A stretch of DNA of 64,000 nucleotides from an uncultured Clostridia bacterium (lineage in GTDB: Bacteria > Bacillota > Clostridia > Lachnospirales > Anaerotignaceae). Below, in pieces: positions 52,578 through 61,140 of the stretch. How positions within the stretch are numbered: the first letter of the stretch is position 1; every line of letters begins with the position of its first letter. The notes under the pieces are model-generated. The model saw only the letters and a program-made list of their open reading frames with translations. It did not search any database and was not told the origin of the DNA. Location: assembly GCA_910587735.1 (NCBI GenBank), contig CAJUNT010000011.1, positions 1 to 64,000 of the forward strand, given 5' to 3'. Both the position numbers and the translations under genes were made by a program.

Positions 52578-55217
52578 ATGAAAGAATTAGCAAAAAATTA
52601 TGACCCCTCTAAAGTAGAGGAGCGTTTATACCAACAATGGATGGAAAAAAAATATTTCCACACAATTATTGACAAAACAAAAAAACCATACTGTATTGTT
52701 ATGCCACCACCAAACATTACAGGACAGCTCCATATGGGACACGCTTTAGACAATACCATACAAGATATATTGATTCGATGGAAAAGAATGGCAGGATATA
52801 ATACACTTTGGCTACCTGGTATTGACCATGCTAGTATATCAACAGAATTAAAAGTAGTTCAGAAAATGGCGCAAGAAGGTTTGACAAAAGCAGATGTTGG
52901 CAGAGAAGGCTTTTTAGAGAGAGCATGGGCTTGGAAAGAAGAATATGGCAATATCATATTAAATCAGATTAAAAAGCTGGGTGCTTCCTGTGACTGGGAA
53001 AGAGTTCGTTTTACTATGGACGAAGGACTTTCTGATGCAGTATTAGAGGTTTTTGTAAGATTGTACAAAAAAGGTTTGATATATCGAGGAGAAAAAATAG
53101 TTAACTGGTGTCCAGAGTGTCAGACAACAATATCTGATGCAGAAGTAAATCATGTGGATACAGCAGGACATTTTTATCATATCAATTATCCTATTGTAGG
53201 TAGCGATGAGAATTTACTTCTTGCTACAACACGCCCTGAGACAATGTTAGGAGATACTGCTGTGGCAGTACACCCAGATGATGAAAGATATCAGCATTTG
53301 ATTGGGAAAAAATGTATATTACCTTTGGTAGGAAAAGAAATTCCTATTGTAGCAGATAGCTATGTTGATAGAGAATTTGGTACAGGTGTCGTTAAAATCA
53401 CACCAGCTCATGACCCTAATGACTTTGAGGTAGGTGTTCGTCATAATTTGGAAAGAATTAACGTACTCAATGACGACGGTACTATGAATGAAAATGCTGG
53501 AAAATATCAAGGCATGGACAGATATGAGGCAAGAGAAAAAATTGTTGCAGAATTAAAAGAACAAGGCTATTTAGTAAAAATTGAAGATATTACTCATGCT
53601 GTTGGTACACATGAACGTTGTAATAAAGTTGTAGAACCTATGATAAAATTACAATGGTTTGTAAAAATGGACGAATTGGCAAAACCAGCTATTGATATAT
53701 ATAAAGATAAATCACTTCGTTTTATACCAGATAGATTTGGTAAGGTTTATTTACATTGGTTAGATAATATTAAAGATTGGTGTATTTCTCGTCAACTTTG
53801 GTGGGGACATAGAATACCTGCATATTATTGTGCAGATTGTGGACACATTACAGTATCTAAAACAACACCAGAAAAATGTGAAAAGTGCGGTTGTACTTCA
53901 TTGACACAAGATGAAGACGCACTGGATACATGGTTCTCCTCTGCATTATGGCCTTTCTCTACATTAGGCTGGCCTGATGAAAATGCAGAAGATTTAAAAC
54001 ATTTTTATCCTACAAGCGTATTGGTAACAGGATATGATATTATATTCTTCTGGGTTGTTAGAATGACATTCTCTGGTATGGAATGGATGAAACAAACTCC
54101 TTTCCATGATGTATTTATACATGGCTTGGTAAGAGATGACAAAGGTAGAAAATTCTCAAAATCATTGGGTAATGGTATTGACCCATTAGAAGTCATTGAT
54201 AAATATGGCGCAGACGCTTTGAGATTGATGTTGATTACAGGAAATGCTCCTGGAAATGATATGAGATTCTATTGGGAAAGACTGGAGGCAAGCAGAAACT
54301 TCTTAAATAAATTGTGGAATGCTTCCCGTTTTGTGCTTATGAATTTGGAAGAAGATTTGCCTAAAGAAATGCCTTCTCATTTAACATCAGCAGATAAATG
54401 GATACTTTCTAAAGTAAATACACTTGCTGAAGATGTAGAAGAAAATATGGAAGGTTATGAATTGGGTATTGCTGCACAAAAAGTACATGACTTCTTGTGG
54501 GACGAATATTGTGACTGGTATATTGAAATGGTAAAACCACGTCTTTATAATAAACAAGATGATACTAGAATTGCTGCACTTTGGACATTAAAAACAGTAT
54601 TGCTTACAGCATTGAAATTGTTGCACCCATTTATGCCATTTATTACAGAAGAATTATTCTTAAATATACAAAATGAACAAGAAAGCATTATGATTTCTGA
54701 ATGGCCAGTATTAAATCCACAATGGGTATTTACAGAAAATGAAAAAGAAATTGATATGATAAAAGAGGCTGTTAGAAATATACGTAATATTAGAGCAGAA
54801 ATGAATGTAGTACCTTCTAAAAAAGCACAGGTATTTGTTGTAACAGAAAACAAAGAGGTTGCAGATATATTTGAAAAATCAAAAGTATTTTTCAAAACAT
54901 TGTCTTATGCAAGTGATGTTTCTATACAATCAGATAAAAGCAATATAGGCGATGATGCTGTTTCTGTAATGATTCCAAATGCTGTCATTTATATGCCATT
55001 TGCAGAATTGGTTGATATTACAAAAGAAATAGAGCGTTTGACAAAAGAAAAACAAAAAATGCAAAAAGAAATTGATAGAGTTGTAAACAAATTGGCAAAT
55101 GAAGGGTTTGTTGCAAAAGCACCAGAAAAAGTAATTGAAGAAGAAAAAGCAAAAGAAGTAAAATATAGAGCAATGCTTGCACAAATAGAAGAAAGATTAG
55201 CACAAATGGAAAAATAA
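52578..55217 (+). CDS. valS: Valine-tRNA ligase
   Basis: Class I synthetase charging tRNA-Val and editing Thr-tRNA-Val. It is 879 aa. HMGH (52-55) in PPPNITGQLHMGHAL, the editing domain with LLATTRPETMLGDTAVAVHP and ITPAHDPNDFEVG, the KFSKS loop in GRKFSKSLGNGIDP, an anticodon-binding domain with DEYCDWYIEMVKPRL, and a C-terminal coiled coil (about 815-879, EIERLTKEKQKMQKEIDRV) as in ValS. AGGAGGAAAACAA precedes ATG 52578. Under T-box control. Confidence 0.98.
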   Translation: MKELAKNYDPSKVEERLYQQWMEKKYFHTIIDKTKKPYCIVMPPPNITGQLHMGHALDNTIQDILIRWKRMAGYNTLWLPGIDHASISTELKVVQKMAQEGLTKADVGREGFLERAWAWKEEYGNIILNQIKKLGASCDWERVRFTMDEGLSDAVLEVFVRLYKKGLIYRGEKIVNWCPECQTTISDAEVNHVDTAGHFYHINYPIVGSDENLLLATTRPETMLGDTAVAVHPDDERYQHLIGKKCILPLVGKEIPIVADSYVDREFGTGVVKITPAHDPNDFEVGVRHNLERINVLNDDGTMNENAGKYQGMDRYEAREKIVAELKEQGYLVKIEDITHAVGTHERCNKVVEPMIKLQWFVKMDELAKPAIDIYKDKSLRFIPDRFGKVYLHWLDNIKDWCISRQLWWGHRIPAYYCADCGHITVSKTTPEKCEKCGCTSLTQDEDALDTWFSSALWPFSTLGWPDENAEDLKHFYPTSVLVTGYDIIFFWVVRMTFSGMEWMKQTPFHDVFIHGLVRDDKGRKFSKSLGNGIDPLEVIDKYGADALRLMLITGNAPGNDMRFYWERLEASRNFLNKLWNASRFVLMNLEEDLPKEMPSHLTSADKWILSKVNTLAEDVEENMEGYELGIAAQKVHDFLWDEYCDWYIEMVKPRLYNKQDDTRIAALWTLKTVLLTALKLLHPFMPFITEELFLNIQNEQESIMISEWPVLNPQWVFTENEKEIDMIKEAVRNIRNIRAEMNVVPSKKAQVFVVTENKEVADIFEKSKVFFKTLSYASDVSIQSDKSNIGDDAVSVMIPNAVIYMPFAELVDITKEIERLTKEKQKMQKEIDRVVNKLANEGFVAKAPEKVIEEEKAKEVKYRAMLAQIEERLAQMEK

Positions 55218-55230
55218 AATAGTTTTAAAT

Positions 55231-55262
55231 GGCACTCAGGTATTACTTGAGTGCTGTTTTAT
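55231..55262 (+). terminator. Terminator after valS
   Basis: GCACTCA (55232-55238) and TGAGTGC (55248-55254) with a partly paired loop, followed by TGTTTT. Confidence 0.75.
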
Positions 55263-55296
55263 GTTATAGATAATAAGTAAAAAATATAGTAGAATA

Positions 55297-55325
55297 TTGT
55301 AATAAAATATCGTATGTGATATAAT
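55297..55325 (+). promoter_or_regulatory. Promoter of the zinc-ribbon array
   Basis: TTGTAA (55297-55302) and consensus TATAAT (55320-55325) with 17-nt spacing, upstream of the first copy. Confidence 0.65.
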
Positions 55326-55366
55326 AAGTACTGATATCATATTTTAATAAAGAGGAGGAATGGCAT

Positions 55367-55633
55367 ATATATTGTAAAAATTGTGGAAAAGAAATAAAAG
55401 ATAATGAAATAAAATGTCCTCATTGTAATATATCTATTGTAACAATACCACAAGAGCAACAGAAAGCAGATACTTGTTGGGGTGTATTAGGCTTTTGTTG
55501 TCCTATAATAGGAGTAATATTATATATTTTATGGAAAGATGTAAGTCCTGCTAATGCTAAAATAGCAGCAAAAGGAGCATTAGTTTTTGTTATGTTTTTT
55601 TTGATAGCTCGATTGTTAGATTATATTCTATAA
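55367..55633 (+). CDS. Zinc-ribbon membrane protein, array copy 1 (ATA start or decayed)
   Basis: An 88-codon frame beginning YCKNCGKEIKDNEIKCPHC, clearly homologous to the three copies that follow (zinc ribbon, then CWGVLGFCCPIIGVILYILWKDV and one further hydrophobic segment). Where the others have ATG-TAT-TGT, this one has ATA-TAT-TGT, and no ATG, GTG or TTG lies upstream in frame. GAGGAGG (55352-55358) is 8 nt before the ATA, ideal spacing. An out-of-frame ATG at 55360 opens only a 5-codon frame. Either a non-standard ATA start at low level or a gene silenced by a start-codon mutation; the rest of the frame is intact. Confidence 0.6.
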   Translation: MYCKNCGKEIKDNEIKCPHCNISIVTIPQEQQKADTCWGVLGFCCPIIGVILYILWKDVSPANAKIAAKGALVFVMFFLIARLLDYIL

Positions 55634-55676
55634 TGAAAATAATAAATAGAAACATTAAGAAAGGAAAGTAAATAAA

Positions 55677-55982
55677 ATGTATTGTAAAAATTGCGGAAAA
55701 GAAATAGATAATAATTTAGTGCAATGCCCATATTGTAATACATATCAAAATCAAATGAATATAAACGATAATGACAGTATGTGGTGGTGTGTATTAGGTT
55801 GTTGTCTACCCATAGTGGGATTAGTATTGTATATTGTATGGAGAGATGTCAAACCAAAGTCTGGTAAAAAGGCTGGTATTGGTGCATTAATTGGTTTTAT
55901 TTTAGCTGTTGTATTGCCTATATTGTTTAAGATTTTAATAAGTTTTGCTGTTATAAGCGCAACAAATATAAATATTTTTTAG
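55677..55982 (+). CDS. Zinc-ribbon membrane protein, array copy 2
   Basis: 101 aa. N-terminal zinc ribbon MYCKNCGKEIDNNLVQCPYC, an Asn-rich linker, a hydrophobic hairpin (WWCVLGCCLPIVGLVLYIVW), the basic KPKSGKKAGIG and a second helix. The first 66 nt match copy 3 at all but two positions, indicating recent duplication. GAAAGGAAAG precedes the ATG. Function unknown; it is probably a small inner-membrane protein with a cytoplasmic zinc ribbon. Confidence 0.82.
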   Translation: MYCKNCGKEIDNNLVQCPYCNTYQNQMNINDNDSMWWCVLGCCLPIVGLVLYIVWRDVKPKSGKKAGIGALIGFILAVVLPILFKILISFAVISATNINIF

Positions 55983-56000
55983 AATGAAGGAGTGAATAAA

Positions 56001-56315
56001 ATGTATTGTAAAAATTGTGGAAAAGAAATAGATAATAATTTAGTACAATGCCCATATTGTAATACACCTGTAATACAAAATCATATCAATATAGAAGATA
56101 GTGGTAGTATATGGTGGGGCGTATTAGGTTGTTGTGTACCTATTGTAGGATTGGTATTGTATATTGTATGGAAAGATACCAAGCCAAAATGTGGTAAAAA
56201 GGCTGGTATTGGTGCAATCATAGGATTTGTGTTAGGAATTTTAATTACAATTATCATTTATTTATTTGTATTTTATGTTTTTGCAGTGATAGGAGAAATG
56301 GGTGGAATGTATTAA
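56001..56315 (+). CDS. Zinc-ribbon membrane protein, array copy 3
   Basis: 104 aa with the same plan as copy 2: CKNC...CPYC ribbon, IWWGVLGCCVPIVGLVLYIVW, basic loop KPKCGKKAGIGA, then a long second hydrophobic segment. ATG 56001 follows GAAGGAG; an in-frame GTG at 55992 overlaps that site and is not preferred. It is 18 nt behind copy 2 and 27 nt before copy 4, in one transcript. Confidence 0.82.
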   Translation: MYCKNCGKEIDNNLVQCPYCNTPVIQNHINIEDSGSIWWGVLGCCVPIVGLVLYIVWKDTKPKCGKKAGIGAIIGFVLGILITIIIYLFVFYVFAVIGEMGGMY

Positions 56316-56342
56316 TAATTTAATAATAAGGAAGTGAAAACT

Positions 56343-56678
56343 ATGTATTGCACGAATTGCGGAAAAGAAATAGAAGATACTACAATACAATGCCCCTATT
56401 GTAATGCAGTTATAACAGAAGAACAAAAAGCAACACAAATATGTAATGAGGATAATGTATGGAGAACAATTAGCTGTTGCTTTCCGTCAATAGGGTTGAT
56501 ATTATATATTGTTTGGAAAATCAAAAAGCCTGCTTTAGCACAAAAAATAAAAGATAGTGCGTTAATTGGTATGGGTGCGCTATTTACGATACCAATGATA
56601 TTATGTTTTTTGTATTCTTTTATATTAATTGTAGCGATAATTGCATTAATCATTACAGCGGTATTTGATTTATTATGA
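56343..56678 (+). CDS. Zinc-ribbon membrane protein, array copy 4
   Basis: 111 aa and the most diverged copy. The ribbon MYCTNCGKEIEDTTIQCPYC is kept, the middle reads VWRTISCCFPSIGLILYIVW, and the C-terminal half has a longer hydrophobic stretch. ATG 56343 follows AAGGAAGTG. Its stop overlaps the ATG of the DUF2085 gene, so the two are translationally coupled. Confidence 0.82.
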   Translation: MYCTNCGKEIEDTTIQCPYCNAVITEEQKATQICNEDNVWRTISCCFPSIGLILYIVWKIKKPALAQKIKDSALIGMGALFTIPMILCFLYSFILIVAIIALIITAVFDLL

Positions 56679-57043
56679 AAAAATTTGGATTTTTTTTAAA
56701 AATATTTTTTGGTTGTCATAGCTTGCCTGCACGCTCATTTTTTTGGAAAGGAAAACAATTTCCCATTTGTGCCAGATGTACTGGTGAACTATTTGGCATG
56801 ATATTAGAATGTTTATTATTTGTTTTTTTGCATTGGTATGCTAGTTGGGGTTGGTGTATTGTTTTTGTAATGCCTTTGGTGATAGATGGAGTGTTGCAGT
56901 TAAAAACAAAATGGTTTAGCAATAATCCATTACGATTTTTTACAGGTACATTTTTTGGCATTGCATTGATTTCTTTTTTATTACATATACATTTTTTATT
57001 ATGGGAATTGGTAAAAAAAATAGTTTCTATTCTATTTATGTAA
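56675..57043 (+). CDS. DUF2085 family membrane protein
   Basis: 122 aa. The family block CHSLPARSFFWKGKQFPICARCTGELFG has the C-H-x-x-P-x-R-S-F and C-A-R-C-T-G motifs of DUF2085, followed by LVIDGVLQL. Three hydrophobic segments. The conserved Cys/His residues suggest a metal site, but the function is unknown. It is coupled by ATGA overlap to the last zinc-ribbon gene, and a terminator follows. Confidence 0.88.
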   Translation: MKKFGFFLKIFFGCHSLPARSFFWKGKQFPICARCTGELFGMILECLLFVFLHWYASWGWCIVFVMPLVIDGVLQLKTKWFSNNPLRFFTGTFFGIALISFLLHIHFLLWELVKKIVSILFM

Positions 57044-57084
57044 AAGGAATTTTTATATTGATGTAATAAGTAAAAATAAATAAA

Positions 57085-57112
57085 AGCCAGCATTTAAAAT
57101 ATGCTGGCTATC
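57085..57112. terminator. Terminator between the DUF2085 gene and the GalT-like gene
   Basis: AGCCAGCAT (57085-57093) and ATGCTGGCT (57101-57109), a 9-bp stem with a 7-nt loop, between converging genes. Confidence 0.78.
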
Positions 57113-57124
57113 ATAATTATCATT

Positions 57125-58120
57125 TTATTTCTTTTTGGATTCTCCTCTATACCATTTTGCAGCTGTTTCAGGTAATATAGAATTGATATATGTTTCAGTA
57201 GCAAATTCAAGCCCTGCAAAGCCACCTATTCTTGGTAATATTTGTATTGACCAATGCAGACTGTTGCCATCGCTTTCGATTTCTTCTGTACCGCCTTCTA
57301 TAAAACAAATATTATAACTGATATCATCTCTTAATTCTGTAATACGTTTTAGCATATTTTTTAATATTACAGCTAAATCTTTTAAATGTTGTTTATCTAA
57401 ATTGCCAAAAGAACAAATATGTTTTTTTGGTATCAGCCATATTTCATAAGAAAAACGTGATGCATAGGGAGCGATAGCAATAAAATACTCTGTTTCACAG
57501 CAAACACGACTTTTTTTATTTTTTTCCCATGCAATCATATCACATATTATACAGCTATTATGCTCTTTTTGATATTGTTTTGATGTATTTTGATATGTGA
57601 GTTGTCTTTTTGATACAGCAGGTAATCCAATTAACTGCCAATGAGAGTGTTGTATAGACATACCTGCATCTGCTCCAGCATTTTTAAACACTTGTACTTG
57701 TTTGATATTTTGTTTTTGTTTAATATGCAAAAAGCGTTGTTGTAAAACAGTTAACACATTTTCTAAGTGTTCTAATGTAAATTGCTCTATTGTTTCGTTA
57801 TGGTTGGGAGTATCCACTATCACTTCATGTACACCTACCGCTGGCATTGTTTCATAAAAACTTTCTTTTTCTATTATTTCATTGCAATGACTTTCCACAG
57901 CTGGAAAGCGATTGGGAAATACTCTTATACTCCAATTTTCTTCTCTATCTTGAAATATTGCCTCTGTTGTTTTATATTCATTTCCTTTACAAAAAGGACA
58001 AGTGTTGTTTTCTGTTTGTTTTTTTGTCATTTTTTTTTCAAATTCATAGGGTCTTTTTTGGCGATTTTCTGCATATAATATCCATTCTTGTGTCAGTTTA
58101 TTTTTTCGCATTTCAGACAT
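57125..58120 (-). CDS. GalT-like nucleotidyltransferase (HIT superfamily, DUF4931-like)
   Basis: 331 aa. N-terminal RKNKLTQEWILYAENRQKRP and TCPFCKGNEYKT (zinc Cys pair) resemble galactose-1-phosphate uridylyltransferase. VRVFPNRFPAVE-like text, the catalytic-type SIQHSHWQLIGLP and a second HIT-like part with WLIPKKHICSFGNL follow. The His motif reads HSH instead of the HPH of classical GalT, so the substrate may differ; such proteins are also annotated DUF4931. ATG 58120 follows AAAGGGAGTG; the frame runs 13 codons further up. No galK or galE nearby. Confidence 0.82.
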   Translation of the reverse strand: MSEMRKNKLTQEWILYAENRQKRPYEFEKKMTKKQTENNTCPFCKGNEYKTTEAIFQDREENWSIRVFPNRFPAVESHCNEIIEKESFYETMPAVGVHEVIVDTPNHNETIEQFTLEHLENVLTVLQQRFLHIKQKQNIKQVQVFKNAGADAGMSIQHSHWQLIGLPAVSKRQLTYQNTSKQYQKEHNSCIICDMIAWEKNKKSRVCCETEYFIAIAPYASRFSYEIWLIPKKHICSFGNLDKQHLKDLAVILKNMLKRITELRDDISYNICFIEGGTEEIESDGNSLHWSIQILPRIGGFAGLEFATETYINSILPETAAKWYRGESKKK

Positions 58121-58266
58121 AATAACACTCCCTTTATTTCGGTTTTCATGATGTTTCATTATAAAAATTGTATAAATTGTATGAACAAAAATATTTTATA
58201 AACAGCTATCAATAAAAAATACAAATAATAAAGTAATATTTAAAATTTTAAACACTTTTATTAAAA

Positions 58267-59928
58267 TTACTCTTTTTGATATAAAAACCATTCATTAATA
58301 TTATCAAAAACATTGTTTTCTAATGGCTTGACATCTCCATGTACCTTTTCAGAAGAAAGTAGTATAAAATTACGAAAAGCAATACTAATATAAGGTAATT
58401 CTTCTGCAATCTTTTTTTGCAAATTACTATATGCTGCTTTTATATCTTCCTCTTTTACACTATTATAGGCTATGCCTAAAAGTGCGTCCATATCTCCATT
58501 TTGATAACGGGCATAATTTGCTGCATTAACTTGTGCAGAGTGAAGCATAAAAGAGTAATTGGGTATTACAGAGAAGTGCCAACCTCCTATAAACAAATCA
58601 AAATCACCAGACTGTAATTTTTGTGCATAAACATCATAAGGCTGTCCATCTAGTGATACACTTGCGCCAATTCCTCTTAATTCATCTCCTAAGCGTATTG
58701 CAATTTGTTTTCTAATTTCATTTTCTGTATTATATAATATAGAAATATGAAATGTTTCTGAAAGTTCATTTGTTGTTCTATCTAATATACCATCTTCGTT
58801 TGTATCTTTCCAATTAGATGCCTCTAAATAATCACTTGCCTGTCTCAAATTAAAATCATATGTGGTGACTTCTGGTTCATAAAACCAGTATGTGGGATTG
58901 ACAGGGCTTTCTGTAATATGTCCCCGCCCTAAATATACACTTTCTAATATAGACTGTTTTGGTGTAATGTGTGCAATGGCTTTTCTAACATTACTATCTT
59001 GAAATAAACTTTTTGAAAAATTAAATCCTACAAAATCATAATAATTTGTTGTATATTCATAATATTTTATTTTGCTATCATTATCTGATTTACCAATATC
59101 AGATGTATTCATAATAAGTAAATCTGTTAATCCTTGTTCAAAAGAATATAAATCTGTATCTTTATCTGCACTGATATTGACTCTAATATTATCAATATGC
59201 GCTGTTGTTCCAAAACTGCTAACGCATTTTTTTAATAGCATTTCTTTTGCAGGAACATAGTTTTCAAATTCAAAATAGCCATTTCCCATAGGAATCATAT
59301 TTTTATCAGATTTTGTTACATTACTGCCATAATATTCACTACTGATAATAGGCATAAGCAAAGCATATAAATTACCACTGAAATTTTGCTGAAATGTAAT
59401 ATTAATACTATAATCAGATGTTTTAGTATAACTTCTAATGTAATTCATACAATCTTTGTATACTGCATTTGCATCTGCTGCTCTGGATAATGTATTAAAA
59501 GAATATATAACGTCATCTGCTGTTAAATTTGTACCATTTTGCCAATAAATGTCATTTCTTAAATTTAAAGAAAGTACTGTACCGCCTTCGTCAAAACTCC
59601 AACTTTGTGCAATACAAGGAGAAGGCTTATGGTTTTGGTCTAATTTGATTAATGGCATATATATCAATTTTAATATCGTATCTACAGAAGCATCTTGATT
59701 TAAAAGAGGGTTTAGTGTTTCTGCATTTCTCATAGAAAGAGAAAGTGTACCTCCTTCTTGTATGGGTAAATTTTCTGTTATTTCATTTGATTGATGCTGT
59801 ATTTGTTCTGATATTTGTTGCTGTTCTGTTTGTTCTGTCTGTTCTGTTTGATTTTCATTTAATTCTTTGCGACACCCTGCTAATACTAAAAGCAAGGTAG
59901 TACAAATCAATATTATTTTTTTCATCAT
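58267..59928 (-). CDS. ABC transporter substrate-binding lipoprotein (peptide/nickel family)
   Basis: 553-aa extracellular solute-binding protein of family 5 (oligopeptide/dipeptide/nickel). Signal with lipobox LVLAGC (lipidated Cys at residue 18), a low-complexity EQTEQTEQ linker (about 25-50), then LSMRNAETLNPLL, LTADDVIYSFNTL, MGNGYFEFENYVPA and FIGGWHFSVIPN. Two ATG codons stand in tandem after AGGAGAAA. No permease or ATPase gene is adjacent, so it may be an orphan or work with a distant transporter. Downstream of the lytic transglycosylase. Confidence 0.9.
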   Translation of the reverse strand: MMKKIILICTTLLLVLAGCRKELNENQTEQTEQTEQQQISEQIQHQSNEITENLPIQEGGTLSLSMRNAETLNPLLNQDASVDTILKLIYMPLIKLDQNHKPSPCIAQSWSFDEGGTVLSLNLRNDIYWQNGTNLTADDVIYSFNTLSRAADANAVYKDCMNYIRSYTKTSDYSINITFQQNFSGNLYALLMPIISSEYYGSNVTKSDKNMIPMGNGYFEFENYVPAKEMLLKKCVSSFGTTAHIDNIRVNISADKDTDLYSFEQGLTDLLIMNTSDIGKSDNDSKIKYYEYTTNYYDFVGFNFSKSLFQDSNVRKAIAHITPKQSILESVYLGRGHITESPVNPTYWFYEPEVTTYDFNLRQASDYLEASNWKDTNEDGILDRTTNELSETFHISILYNTENEIRKQIAIRLGDELRGIGASVSLDGQPYDVYAQKLQSGDFDLFIGGWHFSVIPNYSFMLHSAQVNAANYARYQNGDMDALLGIAYNSVKEEDIKAAYSNLQKKIAEELPYISIAFRNFILLSSEKVHGDVKPLENNVFDNINEWFLYQKE

Positions 59929-59958
59929 TTTCTCCTTGCTTGATTGTTGATATGATAT

Positions 59959-60510
59959 TTATTGTATATGGTATATCCACTGATATATTTTTTGTACTAT
60001 CATTACTTTTTTTACATATTTTTTTGTTTCTTCATAAGGAATATCTTTTAATGTTTTACCATCATCACTATAATTGCTGTCTTGAAGCCATTTTGATACA
60101 TTACCACTACCAGCATTATATGCTGCTAAAGCCGTCTGTGTTGTTTCAAACTGATTATGCAGTTTATGCAAATACCAACAGCCAATTTGAATATTGATAG
60201 TCGGTTCAAAAAGCATTTCTTGATGGTATTCTGAAATGTTTAATATTTCTCCTGCCCATTCTCCTGTTGTTTGTCCTATCTGCATTAAGCCCTTTGCATT
60301 TCTTATAGAAATGGCATTTTCATTAAATCTACTTTCTGTAAAAACAACACCATATATTAAAGAGGGGGCTAAGGCATATTGTTCTGAAAAATAATTTATT
60401 TCTTTTTGATATTTTATAGGAAAAATATAAGGCAGTAGTACAAAACGGCAAAAAAGTATCACAACTGCAAAATATAATGTTATCTTTGCAAGTTTAATAC
60501 ATAATTTCAT
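59959..60510 (-). CDS. Lytic transglycosylase with SLT domain
   Basis: 183 aa. N-terminal membrane anchor or signal (about 9-29), then the SLT domain: YALAPSLIYGVVFTESRFNENAIS with the catalytic Glu in TESRF, AKGLMQIGQTTGEWA, IQIGCWYLHKL and ALAAYNAGSGNVSKWL. It cleaves peptidoglycan glycan strands outside the membrane. The ATG overlaps the coaE stop (ATGA). Confidence 0.94.
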   Translation of the reverse strand: MKLCIKLAKITLYFAVVILFCRFVLLPYIFPIKYQKEINYFSEQYALAPSLIYGVVFTESRFNENAISIRNAKGLMQIGQTTGEWAGEILNISEYHQEMLFEPTINIQIGCWYLHKLHNQFETTQTALAAYNAGSGNVSKWLQDSNYSDDGKTLKDIPYEETKKYVKKVMIVQKIYQWIYHIQ

Positions 60511-61118
60511 ATTTTATCTCCATTTCCTATTCTAATATAAAATATAGATTCTAATTGTCTTTTTAAATGCTCTAAATCTTTGCTGTTATCTAATATCAAA
60601 TTTGCTTTTTGACGATAAACTTCCCAATTTTTTTGAGAACCAATACGATTTTTTGCATCTTGATATGTAATGTTATCCCTTTCCATAATACGCCTTGCTC
60701 TGACTTCTTCTTCTGCAAATACAACCCAGATTTCACTGCATCTATTTTCAAGATTTGCTTCTAATAATAGAGGAGCATCTAATACAATACAAGTATCCTC
60801 TTTTTTTTGTTTTCTTTCTGCAATTTTTTTATCAATTTCCTGTATAATGTATTTATGCGTACAGTGATTTAAAAAATCCAATTTTTCTTTATTTGTAAAT
60901 ACAATACTGCCCAATTTTTTACGTAGTATATTTCTATCTTCATCTAATATTGCTCCACCAAAATAAGATGTGAGTTCTTCATAAGCAGGTTTTCCCTTTG
61001 CAATAATACCATGTGCAATTTCGTCTGCATCAATTACATAAGCACCATTTTGCTTTAAAAAAGCGGATACGATACTTTTACCGCTTCCTGTTCCTCCTGT
61101 TAATCCAATTACTTTCAT
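60507..61118 (-). CDS. coaE: Dephospho-CoA kinase
   Basis: Last step of coenzyme A synthesis. It is 203 aa. P-loop GLTGGTGSGKS (5-15), VIDADEIAH, VLDAPLLLEANLE and the lid RIMERDNITYQDAKNRIGSQ. ATG 61118 follows GAAAGGCGATAAAA; the open frame extends 20 codons further up into the gap after polA without a site. It lies between polA and the transglycosylase, as in many Clostridia. Confidence 0.97.
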   Translation of the reverse strand: MKVIGLTGGTGSGKSIVSAFLKQNGAYVIDADEIAHGIIAKGKPAYEELTSYFGGAILDEDRNILRKKLGSIVFTNKEKLDFLNHCTHKYIIQEIDKKIAERKQKKEDTCIVLDAPLLLEANLENRCSEIWVVFAEEEVRARRIMERDNITYQDAKNRIGSQKNWEVYRQKANLILDNSKDLEHLKRQLESIFYIRIGNGDKI

Positions 61119-61140
61119 TTTTATCGCCTTTCTATTATTT

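Noticed and set aside
55360..55377. ATG at 55360 as start of array copy 1
   Set aside because: It is out of frame with the zinc-ribbon coding sequence and ends at a stop after five codons.
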